From a virus, in the IMG/VR virus record IMGVR_UViG_3300030430_004196, positions 1-31,465 of that record: 31,465 nucleotides of DNA. The stretch is one strand, 5' to 3'. Every line of letters begins with the position of its first letter. The first letter of the stretch is position 1. The notes beneath the pieces are model-generated. The model was not told the DNA's origin. It worked only from the letters and a program-made list of their open reading frames with translations, and ran no database searches. Below, piece by piece: positions 7,125 to 14,877 of this stretch. The position numbers and the translations under genes are program-made.

Positions 7125-7769
7125 ATGGCAAAACAAACTGTAAATATTGGAACTGTTGCAAATGATGGCACAGGTGACAATTTAAGAGCAGCCTATGACA
7201 AGCTCAATGACAATAATGATGAACTTTATGCACTTTTGGGAAATGGCACAAACTTATCCATAACAGGTGATGTTAGTGTCAGTGCTGGTGCAGTAACAAT
7301 TGCAAATGATGCAGTTGAACAGGCCATGATTGCCGATGATGCAGTCGGAGCTGACCAACTAGCAAGTAATGCTGTTGTCACTGCAAGTATTGTTGATGAC
7401 AATGTAACATTTGACAAACTAGAAAACAGATTCACAGCAAGTCAATTAATAACAAACACATCAGGTGCAACAAGTGTTGATTGGTCAGCAGCAACAGTTT
7501 TTAAAATGAATGCAGATTGTACAGGAGCAAAAGAATTTGATTTTACAAACTATAAAGTTGGACAAGTTATTACAATACATGGATTAAAAGGTGCATACAC
7601 CATAACACTTGATTCTGATGCAGCAACAAGTGAAACATTTAACAAGTTAGGTGGTAATGATTATGATGGTTCAACTTTCAATGCACTAATGGTAGAATGT
7701 ATTGATGATTCAGCAAATGCAATTTTTAATTATTCTATACTAACTTATACAGCAGATACAACACCATAA
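7125..7769 (+). CDS. Tail fibre / stalk-like protein
   Basis: 214 residues. The N-terminus 'VNIGTVANDGTGDNLRAAYD' is a hallmark of phage neck or fibre attachment modules. Residues 55-105 contain an IAxDAV-type repeat ('IANDAVEQAMIADDAVGADQ', 'LASNAVVTASIVDDNV'), a low-complexity register typical of trimeric fibre stalks. The C-terminal part is a beta-rich head. It likely forms a fibre or collar element and may join to the assembly-like protein and the large fibre that follow. Start ATG 7125 is 12 bases after the previous stop. Confidence 0.65.
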   Translation: MAKQTVNIGTVANDGTGDNLRAAYDKLNDNNDELYALLGNGTNLSITGDVSVSAGAVTIANDAVEQAMIADDAVGADQLASNAVVTASIVDDNVTFDKLENRFTASQLITNTSGATSVDWSAATVFKMNADCTGAKEFDFTNYKVGQVITIHGLKGAYTITLDSDAATSETFNKLGGNDYDGSTFNALMVECIDDSANAIFNYSILTYTADTTP

Positions 7770-7773
7770 TATT

Positions 7774-8229
7774 ATGAAAGCAATAAACGAAAAAGGTACA
7801 ATTAAAACATTCAGCACTTTGAAATCCTATGGGGGAATGATAGGTTTACAGTATGCAAGTGATGCAGAACTCAAGGAAAAAGGTTTTCATGATGTTGTGA
7901 CACCTGCAACAAAAGCAAGTGAGGAACTTGGACAAATAAAATGGGACTCTAAAAATGGTGTTTTCACATATCCTGTAAAAAATAAAACTTATTCAGCCAC
8001 ACTTGCAGAAATGAAAGATGTTGCCATACAAAATTTAAAATCATTAGCTAAAAGTGAACTTGCTATAACAGATTGGTATGTTGTAAGGAAGGCAGATACA
8101 GGTGCAGAAATACCACAAGACATAATAGATGCAAGAGCAGCCATAAGAGCAGCAGTTGAAACAAAAGAAGCAGAAATAAAAAAACTAACATCAAAAGCAA
8201 AAGTTGTAGAGTACGATTTAAGTTTATAA
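7774..8229 (+). CDS. Tail fibre assembly-like protein
   Basis: 151 residues. 'SDAELKEKGFHDVVTPA' and 'LGQIKWDSKNGVFTYPV' followed by 'DVAIQNLKSLAKSELAITDW' and 'YVVRKADTGAEIP' resemble the DUF4376/tail-fibre-assembly group, where an N-terminal 'what to expect' domain precedes a helical stalk of the form L-x2-TDWYVxR. In this group the protein chaperones or caps a fibre and lies next to it, exactly as here (the large fibre starts one base after the stop codon). The late segment 'ARAAIRAAVETKEAEIKKLT' reads as a coiled coil. Confidence 0.55.
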   Translation: MKAINEKGTIKTFSTLKSYGGMIGLQYASDAELKEKGFHDVVTPATKASEELGQIKWDSKNGVFTYPVKNKTYSATLAEMKDVAIQNLKSLAKSELAITDWYVVRKADTGAEIPQDIIDARAAIRAAVETKEAEIKKLTSKAKVVEYDLSL

Positions 8230-8230
8230 T

Positions 8231-11200
8231 ATGTCTATAAATAAAAAGTTATTTCACAAAGCAGCAAGTGCTACTGACACATTTGAGCCTACTAAAAATT
8301 TTAATACTGTTTTATATACAGGTAATGGTGCAACACAAAAAGTTGGTGCATATATAAATCAAGGTGCAGCGTTCAATGGAACGAGTAGCAAAATCGTGTT
8401 TCCAAGTGGTGAACCTTTTGGTGATACTAACACAATTAAATCAATAAGCTGTTGGTTTAAATTGACAGACACTACAAGCAACACAACTGACAATGCTTGG
8501 ATTTATTCAGTTTCAAGTTCAGCAGATGCATTTAATTGGTTTTATGTCGCTGCAAGACCAACAACAAGCACGATTGAAGTATTTAGAAGAAAAACATCCT
8601 CAAGTCATAGTGCCTTTACTTCAGCGAGTTTTACACCTGACACAAATTGGCATCACATTGTTGCACAATTAAGTAGTTCAGAAGTTGAAATATTTTTAGA
8701 TGGTACTAAATTATCAACAACAAACACTAATGCAGGTGATGGAACAAATACATCTTGGATAGATTTTGGTGCATTTTCAGGAACAGTTGTTAGTCAGGCA
8801 GGTAAATCAAGGGAAAACACAGCTAAATATTTTGATGGACAACTTGACCAACAAAGGTTCTTCAATAGAGAGTTAACAGATAGTGAGGTCACACAATTAT
8901 CAAATGAAACCTTTGAATCAGCAACAAAATCCACAACAGATATATTTGGTGATAGGTCAGGACTTGCATTGTATCAATATGAAAACAATGCTAATGATAC
9001 AGGTGGTGCATCAGGTTATTTAAATGAGGGTGCAATTTTTAATGGTAGCAGTAGCAAAGTGCAATTACCATCTTTAGGTAATACTTTTCAAAACAATTTT
9101 TCTGTTGGGTTTTGGTTTTATATAAATAAAATACCATCAAGTGGACTCGTTTCTTTTGTAACAGGATTTGATGATTTCTATTTTTATGTACTTTTAAGAG
9201 ATAGTGATAAAAAAATTGAAACAAGAGTTGAAATAGGAAGCACAGGTTATGTTTTAAAAAGCACAAGCACCTTTACTGACAATGATGGATGGCATCATGC
9301 ATCAGTTACAAAGTCAAGTTCAGATGGTTTAAAATTATATATTGATGGCAGTTTAGAAAATAGTTCATCAGGTGCAACAGGTAATTTAGATACAGCAAGT
9401 GGTACAAACTTGCTTGGTGCATACAATTCAAGTGGTTCAACAGTACAATATTATTTGGATGGAAAACTTGATGAAGTCAGAATTTATGGTGATGTATTGA
9501 CAGCAACAGAAGTAGGACACATAGCAAGTAACACGACTGCATCTATACCAACAGACAACCTTGAAGCATATTACAAATTTAATGGCACATTTCAAGATGA
9601 ACAACAAACACACGATGGTGTTGGAAGTAATGTAATATTCAGATATGATGGAACTGCAAGTAATGTAACTTTTCAAGGTTCTTTAAGATTTAAACCTGAT
9701 TGGGTTTGGATAAAATCAAGGACAGAGGGTACATCAAATTATACAGGAAACCATTTTTTATATGATTCTGTAAGAGGTGTTTTAAAAAGAATTAAATCAA
9801 ATAGTAATGATGCAGAAAGCACATTTAGTGATTCACTTACTGCGTTTAATACTAACGGATTTTCAGTTGGCTCTGCTATTCATGTGAACAAGAGCACCGA
9901 TGATTATGTTGGGTGGTGTTGGAAAGGTGGAGGAGAACCTACTGCAACTAATTCGCAAAGTTCAGGTGCAATGACTGCAAACAGTGTATCAATTGATGGT
10001 TCTTTACAATCTGCATATACTCCAAGTGGTTCACCTGATATTTACCCAAAAAAAATGAGTATAAACACTCAAGCAGGTTTTAGTATTGTGCATTATCAAA
10101 ATGCAGGTAGTGCATCGAAAAGAGTGCCACACGGACTTAGTGCTACCCCTAAAGTTTGCTTAATTAAAAAGTTCTCAACAAGTGGAGCTTGGCATTGGCA
10201 CACAACAGCTATTGATGGAAGTTTTGATGATTTAATATTAAACGACACGAGTATTAAAACTAATTTATCTTTAAGTGCTTTTGATGCTAATACGTTTGCA
10301 GCAGAATCAGGTGCAACAGGACAAGATATGATTGCCTATTGTTTTGATGATACAGTACAATCAGGTGCTTATCATAAGTTTGGTTCGTTCACAGGTAATG
10401 ATGATACGAGTGGTGTAATTGTAGAAACAGGATTTGAAGTTGCTTGGCTACTTATAAAAAATGCAACTACTAATGGTAATAGTTGGGCAATAATAGATAA
10501 CAAAAGAAGCACATCAAACCCAAGAACTACTGTTTTATTTCCAAATGATTCAGCACAAGATACCACATCAACAGGTGGTGTTAATTTTTTAACTAATGGT
10601 TTTCAAGTAGTAAGTACAGATAATTATCTTAATGGTAATGGTGACACAATGTTATATTGGGCAATTGCTGCAGACCCATCTACTGCATCAACACCTGTAG
10701 TAACAGATGCTTTTGATGTTGTAACTTATACAGGCACAGGTGCAGCACAAGATATACTTACAGATTGTAATGCTGATTTTGCTTGGATAAAATCTACAAG
10801 TCACAGCACAAGTTGGGAAATGCACGACACAGTTAGAGGTGAACCAAGCAGGATTTCATCAGATACAAATAGTGCTGACCCTGGGACTGCTAATGGTTTT
10901 GTGAATTTTATAGACAAAGGATTTAGTGTTGATGACACAGGTGGTGGTGGTGAAGTAAATGCAAGTGGTAGAACATACCAAGCATTACTTTGGAGTGCAG
11001 GTTCACACGAGGACAATTTACCAACTATAAACACACAAGGCACAATAAATAGTACAGTAAGTGTGAATGATTTAGCAGGATTTAGTATTGTAAAATATAC
11101 AGGTAATGGCACAGATGGTGCAACTGTCGGACATGGACAGTCAGCAAGGCCAGATTTAATTTTTACAAAAAACATTGATGAAACTAAAGATTGGAATGTA

Positions 11201-11686
11201 AAAGAATTTACATCTATGACTAACGACAATGACAGGTTAGAATTAAACGATGACGCTGCAATTGTTACAGCAGGGTCAACTTCTTTTATAAAATCAACTT
11301 CAAATGCAAATACAATTACTTTAGGAAATAGCACAAGAGTTAATGAAAATGGCAAAGTACATATCATGTATTGTTTCAGGTCAATTACAGGCTATAGTTC
11401 TGTAGGAACATACACAGGTCAAACAAGTGGTGTGACAATTACAACAGGTTTTAGACCTAGATTTATTTTAGTGAAATCTACAAACAATGTAGAAAATTGG
11501 GTAATATTAACAAGTGATTTAGGTAGTGGTAATGCACTTAAAGCAAACACAAATTCAGATAATGATGTAAGTTCAAGAAATACGTTTACATTATCAGATA
11601 CAGGATTTTCATTCCCAAATCAATCTACTGCAGATGCAGCACTTAACGAAAATGGTTATGAATATCTTTATTTTGCAATTAAATAA
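8231..11686 (+). CDS. Large tail fibre with two LamG-like domains and marine fibre repeats
   Basis: 1151 residues, the largest gene. Residues about 25-235 and 255-450 are two concanavalin/LamG-like domains, each with 'AFNGTSSKIVFPSG' or 'IFNGSSSKVQLPSLG' near the start, a 'WHHI/WHHA' strand, an 'IFLDGTKL/LYIDGSLE' strand and a closing 'DGQLDQQRFF/DGKLDEVRIY'. Such domains bind sugars. From about 460 to the end there are five or six copies of a repeat with 'FxIVxYTGNG', a 'PDWVWIKSR' or 'ARPDLIFTKN' strand, a 'DSVRG' or 'DTVRG' loop and a 'NGFSVG' end; I know this pattern from fibres of marine phages (DUF7483-like). It should recognise the host surface. The gene is notably repetitive and AT-rich. 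It has no signal peptide. Confidence 0.75.
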   Translation: MSINKKLFHKAASATDTFEPTKNFNTVLYTGNGATQKVGAYINQGAAFNGTSSKIVFPSGEPFGDTNTIKSISCWFKLTDTTSNTTDNAWIYSVSSSADAFNWFYVAARPTTSTIEVFRRKTSSSHSAFTSASFTPDTNWHHIVAQLSSSEVEIFLDGTKLSTTNTNAGDGTNTSWIDFGAFSGTVVSQAGKSRENTAKYFDGQLDQQRFFNRELTDSEVTQLSNETFESATKSTTDIFGDRSGLALYQYENNANDTGGASGYLNEGAIFNGSSSKVQLPSLGNTFQNNFSVGFWFYINKIPSSGLVSFVTGFDDFYFYVLLRDSDKKIETRVEIGSTGYVLKSTSTFTDNDGWHHASVTKSSSDGLKLYIDGSLENSSSGATGNLDTASGTNLLGAYNSSGSTVQYYLDGKLDEVRIYGDVLTATEVGHIASNTTASIPTDNLEAYYKFNGTFQDEQQTHDGVGSNVIFRYDGTASNVTFQGSLRFKPDWVWIKSRTEGTSNYTGNHFLYDSVRGVLKRIKSNSNDAESTFSDSLTAFNTNGFSVGSAIHVNKSTDDYVGWCWKGGGEPTATNSQSSGAMTANSVSIDGSLQSAYTPSGSPDIYPKKMSINTQAGFSIVHYQNAGSASKRVPHGLSATPKVCLIKKFSTSGAWHWHTTAIDGSFDDLILNDTSIKTNLSLSAFDANTFAAESGATGQDMIAYCFDDTVQSGAYHKFGSFTGNDDTSGVIVETGFEVAWLLIKNATTNGNSWAIIDNKRSTSNPRTTVLFPNDSAQDTTSTGGVNFLTNGFQVVSTDNYLNGNGDTMLYWAIAADPSTASTPVVTDAFDVVTYTGTGAAQDILTDCNADFAWIKSTSHSTSWEMHDTVRGEPSRISSDTNSADPGTANGFVNFIDKGFSVDDTGGGGEVNASGRTYQALLWSAGSHEDNLPTINTQGTINSTVSVNDLAGFSIVKYTGNGTDGATVGHGQSARPDLIFTKNIDETKDWNVKEFTSMTNDNDRLELNDDAAIVTAGSTSFIKSTSNANTITLGNSTRVNENGKVHIMYCFRSITGYSSVGTYTGQTSGVTITTGFRPRFILVKSTNNVENWVILTSDLGSGNALKANTNSDNDVSSRNTFTLSDTGFSFPNQSTADAALNENGYEYLYFAIK

Positions 11687-11826
11687 TGGACAATTTTAAA
11701 ATTTATATATTCAACGGAACAGCCTTGGCATTGAGCATTACTGACATCAACCCACTGTTGCAAGGGATTGCACTACTGCTCACAATAGCATATACAATAA
11801 TACAAATAGCAAACAAGATAAAATGA
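11686..11826 (+). CDS. Small membrane protein, holin-like (46 aa)
   Basis: Begins at the TAATG overlap with the fibre gene. After 'MDNFKIYIFNGTALALSI' it has one membrane segment (about residues 24-42, 'LLQGIALLLTIAYTIIQIA') and a Lys-rich end. The next gene starts inside its stop (ATGA). Position at the head of the lysis cassette and one membrane helix with a charged tail suggest a holin accessory or antiholin. I recall similar short proteins starting MDNF in Bacteroidota phages. Confidence 0.55.
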   Translation: MDNFKIYIFNGTALALSITDINPLLQGIALLLTIAYTIIQIANKIK

Positions 11827-12233
11827 AACTTCCATCAAATGGTACAGCTCGAGATATTAGACACTTCGCAGGAAGCCTCACTGTGTTTTTCCTGGTTGTT
11901 GTCATATTATACTATTTGTCAAAATATACCATCCCACAAGAAAATGCACAAATCATAAACACACTGATTGGTATGATTGCAGCAAGTATTGCAATGGTCA
12001 TCAGTTCAATTACAGGCCAAAAACCTGACACAGAAAGAAATTTAAAAGAACAACTAGAAAAAAAAGAACAGCAAATTGATTTTTTAGTCAGAGAAAAAGA
12101 CAGATTAGAAAGCATGATAATTGATTTGCAAAAACAGATATTAATTAATTATGACAATACACTTGACAGGATTTTGATTTCCAAGAGTATTGATTATGAC
12201 ATGAAAAAAAACCCCCCAAAAAATGAGAAATAG
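11823..12233 (+). CDS. Two-segment membrane protein with coiled coil (holin or spanin-like)
   Basis: 136 residues. Segment one is about 18-34 ('LTVFFLVVVILYYLSKY') and segment two about 42-64 ('AQIINTLIGMIAASIAMVIS'). Residues about 70-110 form a charged coiled coil ('ERNLKEQLEKKEQQIDFLV'). The C-terminal end is basic and contains a run of homopolymers (A8, C6, A6) just before the next start. The layout fits a membrane-disrupting lysis protein, either a class II holin or a spanin-like protein. It is fourth-codon-overlapped with the gene before and sits upstream of the endolysin. Confidence 0.55.
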   Translation: MKLPSNGTARDIRHFAGSLTVFFLVVVILYYLSKYTIPQENAQIINTLIGMIAASIAMVISSITGQKPDTERNLKEQLEKKEQQIDFLVREKDRLESMIIDLQKQILINYDNTLDRILISKSIDYDMKKNPPKNEK

Positions 12234-12306
12234 ACCAAAATGCGAGTGCGGTTGCACTCTTAACCCTGATGGCTTTTGTGATGGAAGCCACATAAATAAT
12301 TCATAA
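12223..12306 (+). CDS. Tiny CDGSH-type peptide (27 aa)
   Basis: The whole product is short: MRNRPKCECGCTLNPDGF then CDGSHINNS. It holds the CDGSH ending plus an upstream CxC, so the three Cys and one His that bind a 2Fe-2S cluster in mitoNEET-type proteins are all present. Spacing between CxC and Cys-Asp-Gly differs slightly from the textbook pattern (two residues between Thr and Pro rather than three, and three rather than one before the last Cys). A fourth cysteine sits in the loop. The start overlaps the gene before (10 bases, different frame), and the next start follows by one base. It is too short for a full CDGSH domain; a small metal-binding peptide is the safest call. Coding support is the tidy fit between neighbours. 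Confidence 0.55.
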   Translation: MRNRPKCECGCTLNPDGFCDGSHINNS

Positions 12307-12307
12307 T

Positions 12308-12487
12308 ATGCAAACATTTATTATAATTTTATCAGTGCTTTTATTTATTAGTGTTGTGATTGTTGCCTTAACAGTTTATGGCCTGTTCACAGACAAAGAC
12401 AAAGATGGAATCCCTGATGCACTAGAAAATAAATTCAATGATGTTGTTAGTGACATCAAAACCGAAATATCAAAACTTAAAAAATAG
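12308..12487 (+). CDS. Small membrane protein with Asp-rich calcium-type loop (59 aa)
   Basis: One membrane segment at about 3-25 ('FIIILSVLLFISVVIVALTV'), followed by 'DKDKDGIPDALE' at about 29-40, the DxDxDG calcium loop of thrombospondin-type-3 or EF-hand-like repeats, and an amphipathic helix 'NDVVSDIKTEISKLKK'. It is part of the lysis cassette and may be a membrane-anchored regulator of lysis. I do not recognise a family. Confidence 0.55.
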   Translation: MQTFIIILSVLLFISVVIVALTVYGLFTDKDKDGIPDALENKFNDVVSDIKTEISKLKK

Positions 12488-12492
12488 TAACA

Positions 12493-12576
12493 TTGGACCA
12501 CATAGCTTTTTACATTGCTTGTAGGCTTGTCGAGTTTTTATTAATTTCATGGTGGTATAACATGAACAATAAATGA
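12493..12576 (+). CDS. Tiny hydrophobic ORF with TTG start (27 aa)
   Basis: The product reads MDHIAFYIACRLVEFLLISW and ends WYNMNNK. It starts at TTG 12493 and its stop overlaps the next start (ATGA at 12573). It exactly fills the only gap in the lysis cassette, and is a single amphipathic membrane-type helix. Real coding is likely but not proven because of the TTG start and short length. Confidence 0.4.
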   Translation: MDHIAFYIACRLVEFLLISWWYNMNNK

Positions 12577-13034
12577 AAAGTATAAGCAAACACATAAGTT
12601 TCAAAGAGGCTATAAAATCAAACACAGCTTTAAGACTAGACATTGACAACACACCTAGTGATTATCATATCACAAACATGGTTGGTGTTGCAAAGAATAT
12701 TTTTGAACCCTTACGAGAATTTGTTGGTGGTCCAATAAAAATCACATCATTTTACAGGTGTGAAAATTTAAACAAGGCTATCGGTGGGAGTTCTATGTCA
12801 CAGCACTGTGAAGGCAGAGCAATGGACCTGGATGATACATTTGGCCATAAAACAAATGCTCAAATGTTTTTTTACATAAAAAAGAACTTGAACTTTGACA
12901 CATTGATTTGGGAGTTTGGCGATGATGACAACCCTGATTGGATTCATGTTTCTTGGGTTTCAAATGATGAAAACAGAACAAGATGTTTAAGAGCAGAAAA
13001 ATTTAATGGTCGGACTTCATACAGAATGATATAA
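12573..13034 (+). CDS. Endolysin, peptidase M15-type (D,D/L,D-peptidase)
   Basis: 153 residues. The zinc site is visible: His78 and Asp85 in 'SSMSQHCEGRAMDLDD' (the SxHxxGxAxD motif) and His125 in 'DWIHVSW', with a likely catalytic Glu114 in 'LIWEFGDD'. 'GPIKITSFYRCENLNKAIGG' precedes them as usual. M15 enzymes cut peptide cross-links in peptidoglycan, so this should lyse the host from inside. No signal peptide, so access depends on the holin genes on either side. Starts by ATGA overlap with the tiny hydrophobic ORF, and its stop overlaps the holin start (TAATG). Confidence 0.88.
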   Translation: MKSISKHISFKEAIKSNTALRLDIDNTPSDYHITNMVGVAKNIFEPLREFVGGPIKITSFYRCENLNKAIGGSSMSQHCEGRAMDLDDTFGHKTNAQMFFYIKKNLNFDTLIWEFGDDDNPDWIHVSWVSNDENRTRCLRAEKFNGRTSYRMI

Positions 13035-13411
13035 TGCTTAAAATACTTTTAGGTTTACTTGGCAAAAATAAATCAGGCAAGTCACCACTTGGTGGACTAG
13101 CTCTTGATATTAGAGAGGCCATTAAAGGAAAAGAACTTGACCCACAAAGACTGATTGAGCTGCAATCAGAAATCAACAAACTAGAAGCACAACACAGGAG
13201 TCTTTTTGTTTCAGGCTGGAGGCCTAGTCTTGGCTGGGTTTGCAGTCTTGCTTTTGCTTATCACTTTGTTGCCTTTCCTATAATTAAAACAATATATCCA
13301 CATATTGATTTTCCTGTTTTAGAAACTGAACCCTTATTTACTGTGCTGCTTGGAATGCTAGGACTAGGAGGAATGAGAACATTTGAAAAGCTAAAAGACA
13401 AAACAAGATAA
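13034..13411 (+). CDS. Holin of the three-segment type (PF11351-like)
   Basis: 125 residues. An N-terminal hydrophobic stretch is followed by a soluble helix (about 37-57, 'DPQRLIELQSEINKLEAQHR'), then 'SGWRPSLGWVCSLAFAYHFV' at about 60-79, the 'GWRPxxGW' signature of the three-membrane-segment holin family also found in gene transfer agents. A last membrane segment is near 97-115. It should open the inner membrane for the endolysin encoded just upstream, with which it overlaps (TAATG). Confidence 0.8.
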   Translation: MLKILLGLLGKNKSGKSPLGGLALDIREAIKGKELDPQRLIELQSEINKLEAQHRSLFVSGWRPSLGWVCSLAFAYHFVAFPIIKTIYPHIDFPVLETEPLFTVLLGMLGLGGMRTFEKLKDKTR

Positions 13412-13548
13412 TGGCAAGGCAAATAATAAGCAACTACAAAAGAAAAACCAAAGTAAAAAGAAAAGGCATTCATGCAAAAACAAAAAGTTCAAAACTAAAA
13501 AGTTCAAAAAATTACACCAAGGCTTACAAGGGCCAAGGCAGATGTTAA
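13411..13548 (+). CDS. Small very basic protein (45 aa)
   Basis: Overlaps the holin stop (TAATG). The sequence is almost entirely Lys, Arg, Ser and Thr: MARQIISNYKRKTKVKRKGI then 'HAKTKSSKLKSSKNYTKAYK' and 'GQGRC'. I recognise this as a short protein widespread in Bacteroidota phages. Function is not established; binding to nucleic acid (packaging, ribosome or RNA) is plausible from composition. Confidence 0.7.
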   Translation: MARQIISNYKRKTKVKRKGIHAKTKSSKLKSSKNYTKAYKGQGRC

Positions 13549-13585
13549 CAAGATACTAACAAAAGAAGTTGACTTTTTGAAAAAA

Positions 13586-13879
13586 ATGTTCGAACTTTGG
13601 TGGGTTAGTGGTTCAATAATTTTAAAATGCAATACTAAAATGGAGGATACTACAATCAGAAAACTAGCAGAAACAATTATCAAAGATTTTAAACTCACAG
13701 TTCGTGACAGAGTTGACAATGTTTTGGAACTCGATGCCATAAGCTATCAGAATTTGGGCATTGATTCAACGAAAGCTGAAAAAAAAAAGGTGAAGTCTGA
13801 CAGTATGTATTTATACAAATTGATTGCAAGTATTGACAAGGAAACAGGTAAACAACTGATTTACACTTTGGATAAGTAA
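13586..13879 (+). CDS. Uncharacterised small phage protein
   Basis: 97 residues from ATG 13586; TTG 13577 and ATG 13640 are alternative starts, and the frame stays open upstream to 13499. I prefer 13586 because 'MFELWWVSGSIILKCN' already looks conserved-like, while a later start would discard it. The core 'IRKLAETIIKDFKLTVRDRV' and 'SDSMYLYKLIASIDKETGKQ' suggests a helical protein. Its stop overlaps the NinG-like start (TAATG). I do not recognise a family; the position hints at nucleic-acid metabolism. Confidence 0.55.
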   Translation: MFELWWVSGSIILKCNTKMEDTTIRKLAETIIKDFKLTVRDRVDNVLELDAISYQNLGIDSTKAEKKKVKSDSMYLYKLIASIDKETGKQLIYTLDK

Positions 13880-14268
13880 TGCCAAAAAAACCAAGTAGAA
13901 AAACACTTGTAAGAAAACTTGACACAGTATTCAGCAAATACATAAGGCAAAGAGGTGCTGACAAATATGGGATTTGTACTTGTGTGACTTGCGGAAAAAA
14001 ACTTCACATAAGTGACAAAAACTTACATTGTGGCCATTTTATTTCTCGCAAACATTATTCAACAAGGTGGGATGAGAACAATGCAGCTTGTCAGTGCGGT
14101 TACTGCAATACTTACAGATATGGTGAGCAGTACAAATTTTCACTTTATCTTGGCAAAGATTTGTCAGAATCATTACATTTGCAAAGTAAACTAGCAGTCA
14201 AATTTTCCAACACAGACCTGGTTAATATGATTGATGACTTCAATGAAAAGTTGGAAAAGCTAACTTGA
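13879..14268 (+). CDS. ninG: NinG-like recombination protein (HNH-type zinc protein)
   Basis: 129 residues. 'LDTVFSKYIRQRGADKYG' is the lambda NinG/Rap opening, followed by a zinc-type array: Cys33, Cys35, Cys38 (CTCVTC), His50, Cys51, His53 ('LHCGHFISRKHY'), and Cys71, Cys73, Cys76 with Asn77 ('CQCGYCN'). NinG proteins bind branched DNA and have an HNH-like nuclease fold. It should help process recombination intermediates and may link to replication. A strong terminator lies 35 bases after the stop, so it ends the lysis-side transcript. Confidence 0.75.
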   Translation: MPKKPSRKTLVRKLDTVFSKYIRQRGADKYGICTCVTCGKKLHISDKNLHCGHFISRKHYSTRWDENNAACQCGYCNTYRYGEQYKFSLYLGKDLSESLHLQSKLAVKFSNTDLVNMIDDFNEKLEKLT

Positions 14269-14302
14269 TTGCAACTTTAGTTTTTAATTGTTTTTGTTTT
14301 GA

Positions 14303-14332
14303 GGGTGGTGATTTTTTTCACTGCCCTTTTTT
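14303..14332 (+). terminator. Intrinsic terminator after NinG-like gene
   Basis: GGGTGGTG pairs with CACTGCCC (eight pairs with two G-U) around an eight-base A/T loop, followed by six T. It separates the lysis block from the replication block. Confidence 0.85.
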
Positions 14333-14349
14333 ATTTAATAATTTTTTAA

Positions 14350-14357
14350 TAACTTTA
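14350..14357 (+). promoter_or_regulatory. TAACTTTA box, putative -7 element
   Basis: Differs from flavobacterial TAnnTTTG only at the last base. It lies just after the terminator and five bases before the ATG at 14362. No clear TTG was found at the usual upstream distance, so confidence is moderate. Confidence 0.4.
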
Positions 14358-14361
14358 TAAA

Positions 14362-14487
14362 ATGAAAACAAAAACAAGAGCAGAACTTTGGGGTGAGAAT
14401 CAGGAACTCAAAGAACAAAACAAACTGCTTAAACATCAATTAACAATCCTGATTAACAAAAACTTTTATCTAACTAAAAACAAATAA
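14362..14487 (+). CDS. Small coiled-coil protein (41 aa)
   Basis: MKTKTRAELWGENQELKEQN continues as a leucine-zipper-like helix ('KLLKHQLTILINKNF'). First gene after the 14303 terminator and the TAACTTTA box. One base separates it from the next gene. Probably a small DNA-associated or regulatory helix; no family recognised. Confidence 0.5.
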   Translation: MKTKTRAELWGENQELKEQNKLLKHQLTILINKNFYLTKNK

Positions 14488-14488
14488 C

Positions 14489-14848
14489 ATGACTTTTGAA
14501 GAAAAAAAACAACTATACATTATTAAACAATCTTGTTTGAACAGAGCTTGTGATATGCACAGCAAAGATGACAATTGGAATGAGGACCAAATTCTAAAAC
14601 TAGCAGACACATTTGTCGAATGGGTTTATGGAGGGGAAAGCAACAAGGTTTCAAATTCATTACCTGATTTGACACCAATATCAGACTTGAAAAAAGTTTG
14701 GTGCAATGAAGGCTCAAAAGAATTTTTTGAAGTTCTTGAACTTATGTCAAAAGGTTACAGTGTTGCAGAATGTCGCAAACAATACAAAATTTCTAACGAC
14801 ATGAAAAAAACACTTGAGGATGAGTTGCAAAGTAAAAAGAACATATAA
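14489..14848 (+). CDS. Uncharacterised phage protein
   Basis: 119 residues. 'KKQLYIIKQSCLNRACDMHS' and 'QILKLADTFVEWVYGG' match, by memory, an N-terminal element common to short proteins in Bacteroidota phage replication regions (often seen before an OB-fold protein). The C-terminal half, 'KEFFEVLELMSKGYSVAECR', reads as helices. It is followed closely by the DUF3127 gene, so a role in single-stranded DNA handling is a guess. Confidence 0.5.
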   Translation: MTFEEKKQLYIIKQSCLNRACDMHSKDDNWNEDQILKLADTFVEWVYGGESNKVSNSLPDLTPISDLKKVWCNEGSKEFFEVLELMSKGYSVAECRKQYKISNDMKKTLEDELQSKKNI

Positions 14849-14877
14849 ATTTATAGATAATCAAAAAATTTACATAA

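Noticed and set aside
7290-7420. Direct repeats in the 7125 gene as a CRISPR-like array
   Set aside because: The repeats are short, degenerate and in coding frame (IAxDAV-type fibre stalk), without spacers.
10801-11367. 188-codon open frame on the minus strand
   Set aside because: Antisense to the tail fibre repeats; repetitive codon use explains it. No start context or family match.
12481-12576. tRNA or small RNA in the gap before the endolysin
   Set aside because: No cloverleaf can be drawn; the stretch is better explained by a TTG-started 27-codon ORF coupled to the endolysin.
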